Of a stretch of 64,000 nucleotides of DNA, positions 36,248 to 49,250 are shown piece after piece (within the stretch, counting starts at the first letter, position 1; each line of letters begins with the position of its first letter). The notes under the pieces are model-generated. The model did not search any database. It was given only the letters and a program-made list of their open reading frames with translations, and was not told the origin of the DNA. The position numbers were made by a program, and so were the translations under genes. This DNA is from Marthasterias glacialis (lineage: Eukaryota; Echinodermata; Asteroidea; Forcipulatida; Asteriidae). The stretch spans positions 15,541,201 to 15,605,200 of the forward strand of contig OU452222.1 in the NCBI GenBank assembly GCA_911728455.2. The letters run 5' to 3'.

Positions 36248-38570
36248 TGGATGTTACCCGAAGTAACGCTCATCCGCACTTGCAAATTAGAGCACTGGTA
36301 CTGGGGGATATTCCCTCTTGACATGGTAGAGCAAAAACGACTTTGACAATTTGTTCCAAAACTCCAATAATTTTTAGGGGGGTACTGAAAAATATGTGCT
36401 TTTTGACCCTAAAACTTTCAGCCCCAAAATTGGTGGATGTTTCCCGAAATAACGCTCATCCGGACTTGCAAATTAGAGCACTGGTACTGGGGGATATTCC
36501 CTCTTGATATGGTAGAGCAAAAACGACTTTGAAATTTTGGTCCAAAACTCCCATTTTTTTAGGGGGGTACTAAAAAATTTGTGCTTTTTGACCCTAAAAC
36601 ATTCAGCCCCAAAACTTGTGGATGTTTCCCGAACTAACGCTCATCCGGACTTGCAAATTAGAGCACTGGTACTGGGGGATATTCCCTCTTGACATGGTAG
36701 AGCAAAAATGACTTTGAAATTTTAGTCCAAAACTCCCATTTTTTTTAGGGGGGTCCTAAAAAATATGTGTTTTTTGACCCTAAAACTTTCAGCCCCAAAA
36801 CTGGTGGATGTTTCCCGAACTAACGCTCATCCGGACTTCCAAATTAGAGCACTGGTACTGGGGGATATTCCCTCTTGACATGGTAGAGCAAAAATGACTT
36901 TCAAATTTTAGTCCAAAACTCCAATTTTTTTTAGGGGGGTACTGAAAAATTTGTGTTTTTTGACCCTAAAACTTTCAGCCCCAAAACTTGTGGATGTTTC
37001 CCGAACTAATGCTCATCCGGACTTGCAAATTAGAGCACTGGTACTGGGGGATATTCCCTCTTGACATGGTAGAGCAAAAATGACTTTGAAATTTTAGTCC
37101 AAAACTCAAATTTTTTTTAGGGGGGTACTGAAAAATTTGTGTTTTTTGACCCTCAAACTTTCAGCCCCAAAACTGGTGGATGTTTCCCGAACTAACGCTC
37201 ATCCGGACTTGCAAATTAGAGCACTGGTACTGGGGGATATTCCCTCTTGACATGGTAGAGCAAAAACGACTTTGACATTTTGGTCCAAAACTCCAATATT
37301 TTTTAGGGGGGTACTAAAAAATACATGCTTTTTCACCCTAAAACATTCAGCCCCAAAACTTGTGGATGTTTCCCGAACTAACGCTCATCCGGACTTGCAA
37401 ATTAGAGCACTGGTACTGGGGGATATTCCCTCTTGACATGGTAGAGCAAAAATGAATTTGAAATTTTAGTCCAAAACTCAAATTTTTTTTAGGGGGGTAC
37501 TGAAAAATTTGTGTTTTTTGACCCTCAAACTTTCAGCCCCAAAACTTGTGGATGTTTCCCGAACTAACGCTCATCCAGACTTGCAAATTAGAGCACTGGT
37601 ACTGGGGGATATTCCCTCTTGACATGGTAGAGCAAAAATGACTTTGAAATTTTGGTTCAAAACTCAAATATTTTTTAGGGGGGTACTAAAAAATATGTGA
37701 TTTTTGACCCTAAAACTTTCAGCCCCAAAACTTGTGGATGTTTCCCGAAGTAACGTTCATCCGGACTTGCAAATTAGAGCACTTGTACTGGGGGATATTT
37801 CCTCTTGACATGGTAGAGCAAAAACGACTTTAACAATTTGGTCCAAAACTCCAATATTTTTTAGGGGGGTACTAAAAAATACATTCTTTTTGACCCAAAA
37901 ACTTTCAGCCCCAAAACTGGTGGATGTTTCCCGAACTAACGCTCATCCGGACTTGCAAATTAGAGCACTGGTACTGGGGGATATTCCCTCTTGACATGGT
38001 AGAGCAAAAATGACTTTGAAGTTTTAGTCCAAAACTCCAATTTTTTTTTAGGGGGGTACTGAAAAATTTGTGTTTTTTTGACCCTAAAACTTTCAGCCCC
38101 AAAACTGGTGGATGTTTCCCGAACTAACGCTCATCCGGACTTGCAAATTAGAGCACTGGTACTGGGGGATATTCCCTCTTGACATGGTAGAGCAAAAATG
38201 ACTTTGAAATTTTAGTCCAAAACTCCAATTTTTTTTAGGGGGGTACTAAAAAATACATGCTTTTTGACCCTAAAACTTTCAGCCCCAAATTTTGTGGATG
38301 TTTCCCGAACTAACGCTCATCCGGATTTGCAAATTAGAGCACTGGTACTGGGGGATATTCCCTCTTGACATGGTAGAGCAAAAACGACTTTGACATTTTG
38401 GTCCAAAACTCAAATATTTTTTAGGGGGGTACTAAAAAATACATGCTTTTTGACCCTAAAACTTTCAGCCCCAAAACTTGTGGATGTTTCCCGAACTAAC
38501 GCTCATCCGGATTTGCAAATTAGAGCACTGGTACTGGGGGATATTCCCTCTTGACATGGTAGAGCAAAAA
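36248..38570 (+). repeat. HOR E copy 3, shortened (~12.5 units)
   Basis: Starts with TGGATGTTACCCGAAG, exactly as at 31,041 but 5,207 bp later (two 14-unit periods). It follows copy 2 until about 38,570, where the order jumps back nine units to GACTTTCAAATTTTAG. Confidence 0.85.
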
Positions 38571-40000
38571 TGACTTTCAAATTTTAGTCCAAAACTCCAA
38601 TTTTTTTTAGGGGGGTACTGAAAAATTTGTGTTTTTTGACCCTAAAACTTTCAGCCCCAAAACTTGTGGATGTTTCCCGAACTAATGCTCATCCCGACTT
38701 GCAAATTAGAGCACTGGTACTGGGGGATATTCCCTCTTGACATGGTAGAGCAAAAATGACTTTGAAATTTTAGTCCAAAACTCAAATTTTTTTAGGGGGG
38801 TACTGAAAAATTTGTGTTTTTTGACCCTCAAACTTTCAGCCCCAAAACTGGTGGATGTTTCCCGAACTAACGCTCATCCGGACTTGCAAATTAGAGCACT
38901 GGTACTGGGGGATATTCCCTCTTGACATGGTAGAGCAAAAACGACTTTGACATTTTGGTCCAAAACTCCAATATTTTTTAGGGGGGTACTAAAAAATACA
39001 TGCTTTTTCACCCTAAAACATTCAGCCCCAAAACTTGTGGATGTTTCCCGAACTAACGCTCATCCGGACTTGCAAATTAGAGCACTGGTACTGGGGGATA
39101 TTCCCTCTTGACATGGTAGAGCAAAAATGAATTTGAAATTTTAGTCCAAAACTCAAATTTTTTTTAGGGGGGTACTGAAAAATTTGTGTTTTTTGACCCT
39201 CAAACTTTCAGCCCCAAAACTTGTGGATGTTTCCCGAACTAACGCTCATCCAGACTTGCAAATTAGAGCACTGGTACTGGGGGATATTCCCTCTTGACAT
39301 GGTAGAGCAAAAATGACTTTGAAATTTTGGTTCAAAACTCAAATATTTTTTAGGGGGGTACTAAAAAATATGTGATTTTTGACCCTAAAACTTTCAGCCC
39401 CAAAACTTGTGGATGTTTCCCGAAGTAACGTTCATCCGGACTTGCAAATTAGAGCACTTGTACTGGGGGATATTTCCTCTTGACATGGTAGAGCAAAAAC
39501 GACTTTAACAATTTGGTCCAAAACTCCAATATTTTTTAGGGGGGTACTAAAAAATACATTCTTTTTGACCCAAAAACTTTCAGCCCCAAAACTGGTGGAT
39601 GTTTCCCGAACTAACGCTCATCCGGACTTGCAAATTAGAGCACTGGTACTGGGGGATATTCCCTCTTGACATGGTAGAGCAAAAATGACTTTGAAATTTT
39701 AGTCCAAAACTCCAATTTTTTTTTAGGGGGGTACTGAAAAATTTGTGTTTTTTTGACCCTAAAACTTTCAGCCCCAAAACTGGTGGATGTTTCCCGAACT
39801 AACGCTCATCCGGACTTGCAAATTAGAGCACTGGTACTGGGGGATATTCCCTCTTGACATGGTAGAGCAAAAATGACTTTGAAATTTTAGTCCAAAACTC
39901 CAATTTTTTTTAGGGGGGTACTAAAAAATACATGCTTTTTGACCCTAAAACTTTCAGCCCCAAATTTTGTGGATGTTTCCCGAACTAACGCTCATCCGGA
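38571..40000 (+). repeat. Nine-unit-step repeat of HOR E (1,675 bp offset)
   Basis: Matches 36,896-38,315 at 1,675 bp, including ATGAATTTGAAATT, GGTTCAAAACTCAAAT, AACGTTCATCC (39,429) and CAAATTTTGTGG (near 39,961). The change of step from 14 to 9 units within one family points to unequal exchange. Similarity ends near 40,000. Confidence 0.85.
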
Positions 40001-41064
40001 CTTGCAAATTAGAGCACTGGTACTGGGGGATATTCCCTCTTGACATGGTAGAGCAAAAACGACTTTGAAATTTTGGTCCAAAACTCCAATATTTTTTAGG
40101 GGGGTACTAAAAAATACATGCTTTTTCACCCTAAAACATTCAGCCCCAAAACTTGTGGATGTTTCCCGAACTAACGCTCATCCGGATTTGCAAATTAAAG
40201 CACTGGTACTGGGGGATATTCCCTCTTGACATGGTAGAGCAAAAACGACTTTGACATTTTGGTCCAAAACTCCAATATTTTTTAGGGGGGTACTAAAAAA
40301 TACATTCTTTTTGACCCTAAAACTTTCAGCCCCAAAACTGGTGGATGTTTCCCGAACTAACGCTCATCCGGACTTGCAAATTAGAGCACTGGTACTGGGG
40401 GATATTCCCTCTTGACATTGTAGAGCAAAAACGACATTGACATTTTGGTCCAAAACTCCAATATTTTTTTAGGGGGGTACTAAAAAATTTGTGCTTTTTG
40501 ACCCTAAAACATTCAGCCCCAAAACTTGTGGATGTTTCCCGAACTAACGCTCATCCGGACTTGCAAATTAGAGCACTGGTACTGGGGGATATTCCCTCTT
40601 GACATGGTAGAGCAAAAATGACTTTGAAATTTTAGTCCAAAACTCCCATTTTTATTAGGGGGGTACTAAAAAACATGTGCTTTTTGACCCTAAAACTTTC
40701 AGCCCCAAAAACTGGTGGATGTTTCCCGAACTAACACTCATGCAAATTAGAGCACTGGTACTGGGGGATACTCCCTCTTGACATGGTAGAGCAAAAATGA
40801 CTTTGAAATTTTAGTCCAAAACTCAAATTTTTTTTAGGGGGGTACTGAAAAATTTGTGTTTTTTTACCCTAAAACTTTCAGCCCCAAAACTGGTGGATGT
40901 TTCCCGAACTAACGCTCATCCGGACTTGCAAATTAGAGCACTGGTACTGGGGGATTTTCCCTCTTGACATGGTAGAGCAAAAACGACTTTGAAATTTTAG
41001 TCCAAAACTCCAATTTTTTTTAGGGGGGTACTGAAAAATTTGTGTTTTTTTACCCTAAAACTTT
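40001..41064 (+). repeat. Mixed units at the E/F boundary
   Basis: About six units linking blocks E and F. They include the first CCCATTTTTATTAGG unit of block F (near 40,646), the GGATACTCCC variant (near 40,765) and a unit with an 8-bp internal deletion at 40,731-40,749. Confidence 0.75.
40731..40749 (+). repeat. Unit with an 8-bp deletion in the constant half
   Basis: Other units read AACGCTCATCCGGACTTGC and continue AAATTAG; here the sequence is AACACTCATGCAAATTAG, lacking CCGGACTT, with one G-to-A change at a CpG. This is the largest deletion I noticed in the otherwise constant half. It creates ATGCAAAT at 40,740-40,747, the consensus POU octamer, as a by-product. Confidence 0.9.
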
Positions 41065-43990
41065 CAGCCCCAAAACTGGTGGATGTTTCCCGAACTAACG
41101 CTCATCCGGACTTGCAAATTAGAGCACTGGTACTGGGGGATATTCCCTCTTGACATGGTAGAGCAAAAATGACTTTGAAATTTTAGTCCAAAACTCCCAT
41201 TTTTTTTTAGGGGGGTACTGAAAAATTTGTGTTTTTTTGACCCTAAAACTTTCAGCCCCAAAACTGGTGGATGTTTCCCGAACTAACGCTCATCCGGACT
41301 TGCAAATTAGAGCACTGGTACTGGGGGATATTCCCTCTTGACATGGTAGAGCAAAAATGACTTTGAAATTTTAGTCCAAAACTCCAATTTTTTTTAGGGG
41401 GGTACTAAAAAATACATGCTTTTTGACCCTAAAACTTTCAGCCCCAAATTTTGTGGATGTTTCCCGAACTAACGCTCATCCGGATTTGCAAATTAGAGCA
41501 CTGGTACTGGGGGATATTCCCTCTTGACATGGTAAAGCAAAAACGACTTTGACATTTTGGTCCAAAACTCAAATATTTTTTAGGGGGGTACTAAAAAATA
41601 CATGCTTTTTGACCCTAAAACTTTCAGCCCCAAAACTTGTGGATGTTTCCCGAACTAACGCTCATCCGGATTTGCAAATTAAAGCACTGGTACTGGGGGA
41701 TATTCCCTCTTGACATGGTAGAGCAAAAACGACTTTGACATTTTGGTCCAAAACTCCAATATTTTTTAGGGGGGTACTAAAAAATACATTCTTTTTGACC
41801 CTAAAACTTTCAGCCCCAAAACTGGTGGATGTTTCCCGAACTAACGCTCATCCGGACTTGCAAATTAGAGCACTGGTACTGGGGGATATTCCCTCTTGAC
41901 ATTGTAGAGCAAAAACGACATTGACATTTTGGTCCAAAACTCCAATATTTTTTAGGGGGGTACTAAAAAATACATGCTTTTTGACCCTAAAACATTCAGC
42001 CCCAAAACTTGTGGATGTTTCCCGAACTAACGCTCATCCGGACTTGCAAATTAGAGCACTGGTACTGGGGGATATTCCCTCTTGACATGGTAGAGCAAAA
42101 ACGAGTTTGAAATTTTAGTCCAAAACTCCCATTTTTATTAGGGGGGTACTAAAAAACATGTGCTTTTTGACCCTAAAACTTTCAGCCCCAAAAACTGGTG
42201 GATGTTTCCCGAACTAACGCTCATCCGGACTTGCAAATTAGAGCACTGGTACTGGGGGATACTCCCTCTTGACATGGTAGAGCAAAAATGACTTTGAAAT
42301 TTTAGTCCAAAACTCAAATTTTTTTTAGGAGGGTACTGAAAAATTTGTGTTTTTTGACCCTAAAACTTTCAGCCCCAAAACTGGTGGATGTTTCCCGAAC
42401 TAACGCTCATCCGGACTTGCAAATTAGAGCACTGGTACTGGGGGATTTTCCCTCTTGACATGGTAGAGCAAAAACGACTTTGAAATTTTAGTCCAAAACT
42501 CCAATTTTTTTTAGGGGGGTACTGAAAAATTTGTGTTTTTTTACCCTAAAACTTTCAGCCCCAAAACTGGTGGATGTTTCCCGAACTAACGCTCATCCGG
42601 ACTTGCAAATTAGAGCACTGGTACTGGGGGATATTCCCTCTTGACATGGTAGAGCAAAAATGACTTTGAAATTTTAGTCCAAAACTCCAATTTTTTTTAG
42701 GGGGGTACTAAAAAATACATGCTCTTTGACCCTAAAACTTTCAGCCCCAAAACTTGTGGATGTTTCCCGAACTAATGCTCATCCGGATTAGCAAATTAGA
42801 GCACTGGTACTGGGGGATATTCCCTCTTGACATGGTAGAGCAAAACGACTTTGACATTTTGGTCCAAAACTCCAATATTTTTCAGGGGGGTACTAAAAAA
42901 TACATTCTTTTTGACCCTAAAACTTTCAGCCCCAAAACTGGTGGATGTTTCCCGAACTAACGCTCATCCGGACTTGCAAATTAGAGCACTGGTACTGGGG
43001 GATATTCCCTCTTGACATTGTAGAGCAAAAACGACATTGACATTTTGGTCCAAAACTCCAATATTTTTTAGGGGGGTAGTAAAAAATATATGCTTTTTGA
43101 CCCTAAAACATTCAGCCCCAAAACTTGTGGATGTTTCCTGAACTAACGCTCATCCGGACTTGCAAATAAGAGCACTGGTACTGGGGGATATTCCCTCTTG
43201 ACATGGTAGAGCAAAAACGACTTTGAAATTTTAGTCCAAAACTCCCATTTTTTTAGGGGGGTACTGAAAAATTTGTGTTTTTTGACCCTAAAACTTTCAG
43301 CCCCAAAACTGGTGGATGTTTCCCGAACTAACGCTCATCCGGATTTGCAAATTAAAGCACTGGTACTGGGGGATATTCCCTCTTGACATGGTAGAGCAAA
43401 AACGACTTTGACATTTTGGTCCAAAACTCCAATATTTTTTAGGGGGGTACTAAAAAATACATTCTTTTTGACCCTAAAACTTTCAGCCCCAAAACTGGTG
43501 GATGTTTCCCGAACTAACGCTCATCCGGACTTGCAAATTAGAGCACTGGTACTGGGGGATATTCCCTCTTGACATTGTAGAGCAAAAACGACATTGACAT
43601 TTTGGTCCAAAACTCCAATATTTTTTAGGGGGGTACTAAAAAATACATGCTTTTTGACCCTAAAACATTCAGCCCCAAAACTTGTGGATGTTTCCCGAAC
43701 TAACGCTCATCCGGACTTGCAAATAAGAGCACTGGTACTGGGGGATATTCCCTCTTGACATGGTAGAGCAAAAACGAGTTTGAAATTTTAGTCCAAAACT
43801 CCCATTTTTATTAGGGGGGTACTAAAAAACATGTGCTTTTTGACCCTAAAACTTTCAGCCCCAAAAACTGGTGGATGTTTCCCGAACTAACGCTCATCCG
43901 GACTTGCAAATTAGAGCACTGGTACTGGGGGATACTCCCTCTTGACATGGTAGAGCAAAAATGACTTTGAAATTTTAGTCCAAAACCCCA
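41065..43990 (+). repeat. HOR F large duplication, copy 1 (4,282-bp offset)
   Basis: About 16 units repeated at +4,282 bp (23 units). Anchors are GGTAAAGC at 41,531 and 45,813, ACGAGTTTG at 42,101 and 46,383, AATGCTCATCCGGATTAGC near 42,775 and 47,057, and GGGTAGTAAAA near 43,075 and 47,357. AGAGCAAAACGAC, one A short, marks the unit near 42,838. Confidence 0.85.
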
Positions 43991-44499
43991 ATTTTTTTTT
44001 AGGGGGGTACTGAAAAATTTGTGTTTTTTTGACCCTAAAACTTTCAGCCCCAAAACTGGTGGATGTTTCCCGAACTAACGCTCATCCGGACTTGCAAATT
44101 AGAGCACTGGTACTGGGGGATATTCCCTCTTGACATGGTAGAGCAAAAATGACTTTGAAATTTTAGTCCAAAACTCCAATTTTTTTTAGGGGGGTACTAA
44201 AAAATACATGCTTTTTGACCCTAAAACTTTCAGCCCCAAATTTTGTGGATGTTTCCCGAACTAACGCTCATCCGGATTTGCAAATTAGAGCACTGGTACT
44301 GGGGGATATTCCCTCTTGACATGGTAAAGCAAAAACGACTTTGACATTTTGGTCCAAAACTCCAATATTTTTTAGGGGGGTACTAAAAAATACATGCTTT
44401 TTGACCCTAAAACTTTCAGCCCCAAAACTTGTGGATGTTTCCCGAACTAACGCTCATCCGGATTTGCAAATTAAAGCACTGGTACTGGGGGATATTCCC
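43010..44499 (+). repeat. 8-unit tandem repeat, first copy (1,490 bp)
   Basis: GGGTAGTAAAA at 43,075 and 44,565, and the CCCATTTTTATTAGG unit at 43,801 and 45,291, are 1,490 bp apart. A TTTCCTGAAC unit and an AAATAAGAGC unit are part of the order. The second copy follows directly. Confidence 0.85.
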
Positions 44500-45989
44500 T
44501 CTTGACATTGTAGAGCAAAAACGACATTGACATTTTGGTCCAAAACTCCAATATTTTTTAGGGGGGTAGTAAAAAATATATGCTTTTTGACCCTAAAACA
44601 TTCAGCCCCAAAACTTGTGGATGTTTCCTGAACTAACGCTCATCCGGACTTGCAAATAAGAGCACTGGTACTGGGGGATATTCCCTCTTGACATGGTAGA
44701 GCAAAAACGACTTTGAAATTTTAGTCCAAAACTCCCATTTTTTTAGGGGGGTACTGAAAAATTTGTGTTTTTTGACCCTAAAACTTTCAGCCCCAAAACT
44801 GGTGGATGTTTCCCGAACTAACGCTCATCCGGATTTGCAAATTAAAGCACTGGTACTGGGGGATATTCCCTCTTGACATGGTAGAGCAAAAACGACTTTG
44901 ACATTTTGGTCCAAAACTCCAATATTTTTTAGGGGGGTACTAAAAAATATATTCTTTTTGACCCTAAAACTTTCAGCCCCAAAACTGGTGGATGTTTCCC
45001 GAACTAACGCTCATCCGGACTTGCAAATTAGAGCACTGGTACTGGGGGATATTCCCTCTTGACATTGTAGAGCAAAAACGACATTGACATTTTGGTCCAA
45101 AACTCCAATATTTTTTAGGGGGGTACTAAAAAATACATGCTTTTTGACCCTAAAACATTCAGCCCCAAAACTTGTGGATGTTTCCCGAACTAACGCTCAT
45201 CCGGACTTGCAAATAAGAGCACTGGTACTGGGGGATATTCCCTCTTGACATGGTAGAGCAAAAACGAGTTTGAAATTTTAGTCCAAAACTCCCATTTTTA
45301 TTAGGGGGGTACTAAAAAACATGTGCTTTTTGACCCTAAAACTTTCAGCCCCAAAAACTGGTGGATGTTTCCCGAACTAACGCTCATCCGGACTTGCAAA
45401 TTAGAGCACTGGTACTGGGGGATACTCCCTCTTGACATGGTAGAGCAAAAATGACTTTGAAATTTTAGTCCAAAACTCCAATTTTTTTTTAGGGGGGTAC
45501 TGAAAAATTTGTGTTTTTTTGACCCTAAAACTTTCAGCCCCAAAACTGGTGGATGTTTCCCGAACTAACGCTCATCCGGACTTGCAAATTAGAGCACTGG
45601 TACTGGGGGATATTCCCTCTTGACATGGTAGAGCAAAAATGACTTTGAAATTTTAGTCCAAAACTCCAATTTTTTTTAGGGGGGTACTAAAAAATATATG
45701 CTTTTTGACCCTAAAACTTTCAGCCCCAAATTTTGTGGATGTTTCCCGAACTAACGCTCATCCGGATTTGCAAATTAGAGCACTGGTACTGGGGGATATT
45801 CCCTCTTGACATGGTAAAGCAAAAACGACTTTGACATTTTGGTCCAAAACTCAAATATTTTTTAGGGGGGTACTAAAAAATACATGCTTTTTGACCCTAA
45901 AACTTTCAGCCCCAAAACTTGTGGATGTTTCCCGAACTAACGCTCATCCGGATTTGCAAATTAAAGCACTGGTACTGGGGGATATTCCC
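44500..45989 (+). repeat. 8-unit tandem repeat, second copy (1,490 bp)
   Basis: Repeats 43,010-44,499 with few changes, for example TATATTC for TACATTC near 44,948. It ends near 45,990, where CATGGTAGAGC replaces CATTGTAGAGC. Its right part overlaps the second copy of the 23-unit duplication, so the two events are nested. Confidence 0.85.
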
Positions 45990-48272
45990 TCTTGACATGG
46001 TAGAGCAAAAACGACTTTGACATTTTGGTCCAAAACTCCAATATTTTTTAGGGGGGTACTAAAAAATACATTCTTTTTGACCCTAAAACTTTCAGCCCCA
46101 AAACTGGTGGATGTTTCCCGAACTAACGCTCATCCGGACTTGCAAATTAGAGCACTGGTACTGGGGGATATTCCCTCTTCACATTGTAGAGCAAAAACGA
46201 CATTGACATTTTGGTCCAAAACTCCAATATTTTTTAGGGGGGTACTAAAAAATACATGCTTTTTGACCCTAAAACATTCAGCCCCAAAACTTGTGGATGT
46301 TTCCCGAACTAACGCTCATCCGGACTTGCAAATTAGAGCACTGGTACTGGGGGATATTCCCTCTTGACATGGTAGAGCAAAAACGAGTTTGAAATTTTAG
46401 TCCAAAACTCCCATTTTTATTAGGGGGGTACTAAAAAACATGTGCTTTTTGACCCTAAAACTTTCAGCCCCAAAAACTGGTGGATGTTTCCCGAACTAAC
46501 GCTCATCCGGACTTGCAAATTAGAGCACTGGTACTGGGGGATACTCCCTCTTGACATGGTAGAGCAAAAATGACTTTGAAATTTTAGTCCAAAACTCAAA
46601 TTTTTTTTAGGAGGGTACTGAAAAATTTGTGTTTTTTGACCCTAAAACTTTCAGCCCCAAAACTGGTGGATGTTTCCCGAACTAACGCTCATCCGGACTT
46701 GCAAATTAGAGCACTGGTACTGGGGGATTTTCCCTCTTGACATGGTAGAGCAAAAACGACTTTGAAATTTTAGTCCAAAACTCAAATTTTTTTTAGGGGG
46801 GTACTGAAAAATTTGTGTTTTTTTACCCTAAAACTTTCAGCCCCAAAACTGGTGGATGTTTCCCGAACTAACGCTCATCCGGACTTGCAAATTAGAGCAC
46901 TGGTACTGGGGGATATTCCCTCTTGACATGGTAGAGCAAAAATGACTTTGAAATTTTAGTCCAAAACTCCAATTTTTTTTAGGGGGGTACTAAAAAATAC
47001 ATGCTCTTTGACCCTAAAACTTTCAGCCCCAAAACTTGTGGATGTTTCCCGAACTAATGCTCATCCGGATTAGCAAATTAGAGCACTGGTACTGGGGGAT
47101 ATTCCCTCTTGACATGGTAGAGCAAAACGACTTTGACATTTTGGTCCAAAACTCCAATATTTTTCAGGGGGGTACTAAAAAATACATTCTTTTTGACCCT
47201 AAAACTTTCAGCCCCAAAACTGGTGGATGTTTCCCGAACTAACGCTCATCCGGACTTGCAAATTAGAGCACTGGTACTGGGGGATATTCCCTCTTGACAT
47301 TGTAGAGCAAAAACGACATTGACATTTTGGTCCAAAACTCCAATATTTTTTAGGGGGGTAGTAAAAAATATATGCTTTTTGACCCTAAAACATTCAGCCC
47401 CAAAACTTGTGGATGTTTCCTGAACTAACGCTCATCCGGACTTGCAAATAAGAGCACTGGTACTGGGGGATATTCCCTCTTGACATGGTAGAGCAAAAAC
47501 GACTTTGAAATTTTAGTCCAAAACTCCCATTTTTTTAGGGGGGTACTGAAAAATTTGTGTTTTTTGACCCTAAAACTCTCAGCCCCAAAACTGGTGGATG
47601 TTTCCCGAACTAACGCTCATCCGGATTTGCAAATTAAAGCACTGGTACTGGGGGATATTCCCTCTTGACATGGTAGAGCAAAAACGACTTTGACATTTTG
47701 GTCCAAAACTCCAATATTTTTTAGGGGGGTACTAAAAAATACATTCTTTTTGACCCTAAAACTTTCAGCCCCAAAACTGGTGGATGTTTCCCGAACTAAC
47801 GCTCATCCGGACTTGCAAATTAGAGCACTGGTACTGGGGGATATTCCCTCTTGACATTGTAGAGCAAAAACGACATTGACATTTTGGTCCAAAACTCCAA
47901 TATTTTTTAGGGGGGTACTAAAAAATACATGCTTTTTGACCCTAAAACATTCAGCCCCAAAACTTGTGGATGTTTCCCGAACTAACGCTCATCCGGACTT
48001 GCAAATAAGAGCACTGGTACTGGGGGATATTCCCTCTTGACATGGTAGAGCAAAAACGAGTTTGAAATTTTAGTCCAAAACTCCCATTTTTATTAGGGGG
48101 GTACTAAAAAACATGTGCTTTTTGACCCTAAAACTTTCAGCCCCAAAAACTGGTGGATGTTTCCCGAACTAACGCTCATCCGGACTTGCAAATTAGAGCA
48201 CTGGTACTGGGGGATACTCCCTCTTGACATGGTAGAGCAAAAATGACTTTGAAATTTTAGTCCAAAACTCAA
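45347..48272 (+). repeat. HOR F large duplication, copy 2
   Basis: Counterpart of 41,065-43,990. The 23-unit offset equals the sum of 9-, 8- and 6-unit steps, seen in the GGATACTCCC marker near 42,260, 43,931, 45,421 and 46,542. A local TGA-to-TCA change at 46,177-46,183 (CTCTTCACATT) is private to this copy. Confidence 0.85.
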
Positions 48273-49250
48273 ATTTTTTTTAGGGGGGTACTGAAAAATT
48301 TGTGTTTTTTGACCCTAAAACTTTCAGCCCCAAAACTGGTGGATGTTTCCCGAACTAACGCTCATCCGGACTTGCAAATTAGAGCACTGGTACTGGGGGA
48401 TTTTCCCTCTTGACATGGTAGAGCAAAAACGACTTTGAAATTTTAGTCCAAAACTCCCATTTTTATTAGGGGGGTACTGAAAAATTTCTGTTTTTTTACC
48501 CTAAAACTTTCAGCCCCAAAACTGGTGGATGTTTCCCGAACTAACGCTCATCCGGACTTGCAAATTAGAGCACTGGTACTGGGGGATATTCCCTCTTGAC
48601 ATGGTAGAGCAAAAATGACTTTGAAATTTTAGTCCAAAACTCAAATTTTTTTTAGGGGGGTACTAAAAAATACATGCTCTTTGACCCTAAAACTTTCAGC
48701 CCCAAAACTTGTGGATGTTTCCCGAACTAATGCTCATCCGGATTTGCAAATTAGAGCACTGGTACTGGGGGATATTCCCTCTTGACATGGTAGAGCAAAA
48801 CGACTTTGACATTTTGGTCCAAAACTCCAATATTTTTCAGGGGGGTACTAAAAAATACATTCTTTTTGACCCTAAAACTTTCAGCCCCAAAACTGGTGGA
48901 TGTTTCCCGAACTAACGCTCATCCGGACTTGCAAATTAGAGCACTGGTACTGGGGGATATTCCCTCTTGACATTGTAGAGCAAAAACGACATTGACATTT
49001 TGGTCCAAAACTCCAATATTTTTTAGGGGGGTAGTAAAAAATATATGCTTTTTGACCCTAAAACATTCAGCCCCAAAACTGGTGGATGTTTCCTGAACTA
49101 ACGCTCATCCGGACTTGCAAATAAGAGCACTGGTACTGGGGGATATTCCCTCTTGACATGGTAGAGCAAAAACGACTTTGAAATTTTAGTCCAAAACTCC
49201 CATTTTTTTAGGGGGGTACTAAAAAATTTGTGTTTTTTGACCCTAAAACT
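46270..49250 (+). repeat. HOR F nine-unit step (1,671-1,673 bp), two overlapping copies
   Basis: The stretch 46,270-47,580 is repeated as about 47,940-49,250: GGATACTCCC near 46,542 and 48,213, AATGCTCATCCGG near 47,057 and 48,730, and GGGTAGTAAAA near 47,357 and 49,030. The second copy has CCGGATTTGC where the first has CCGGATTAGC. Similarity ends near 49,260, where TGGATGTTTTATTGAAC appears. Confidence 0.8.
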
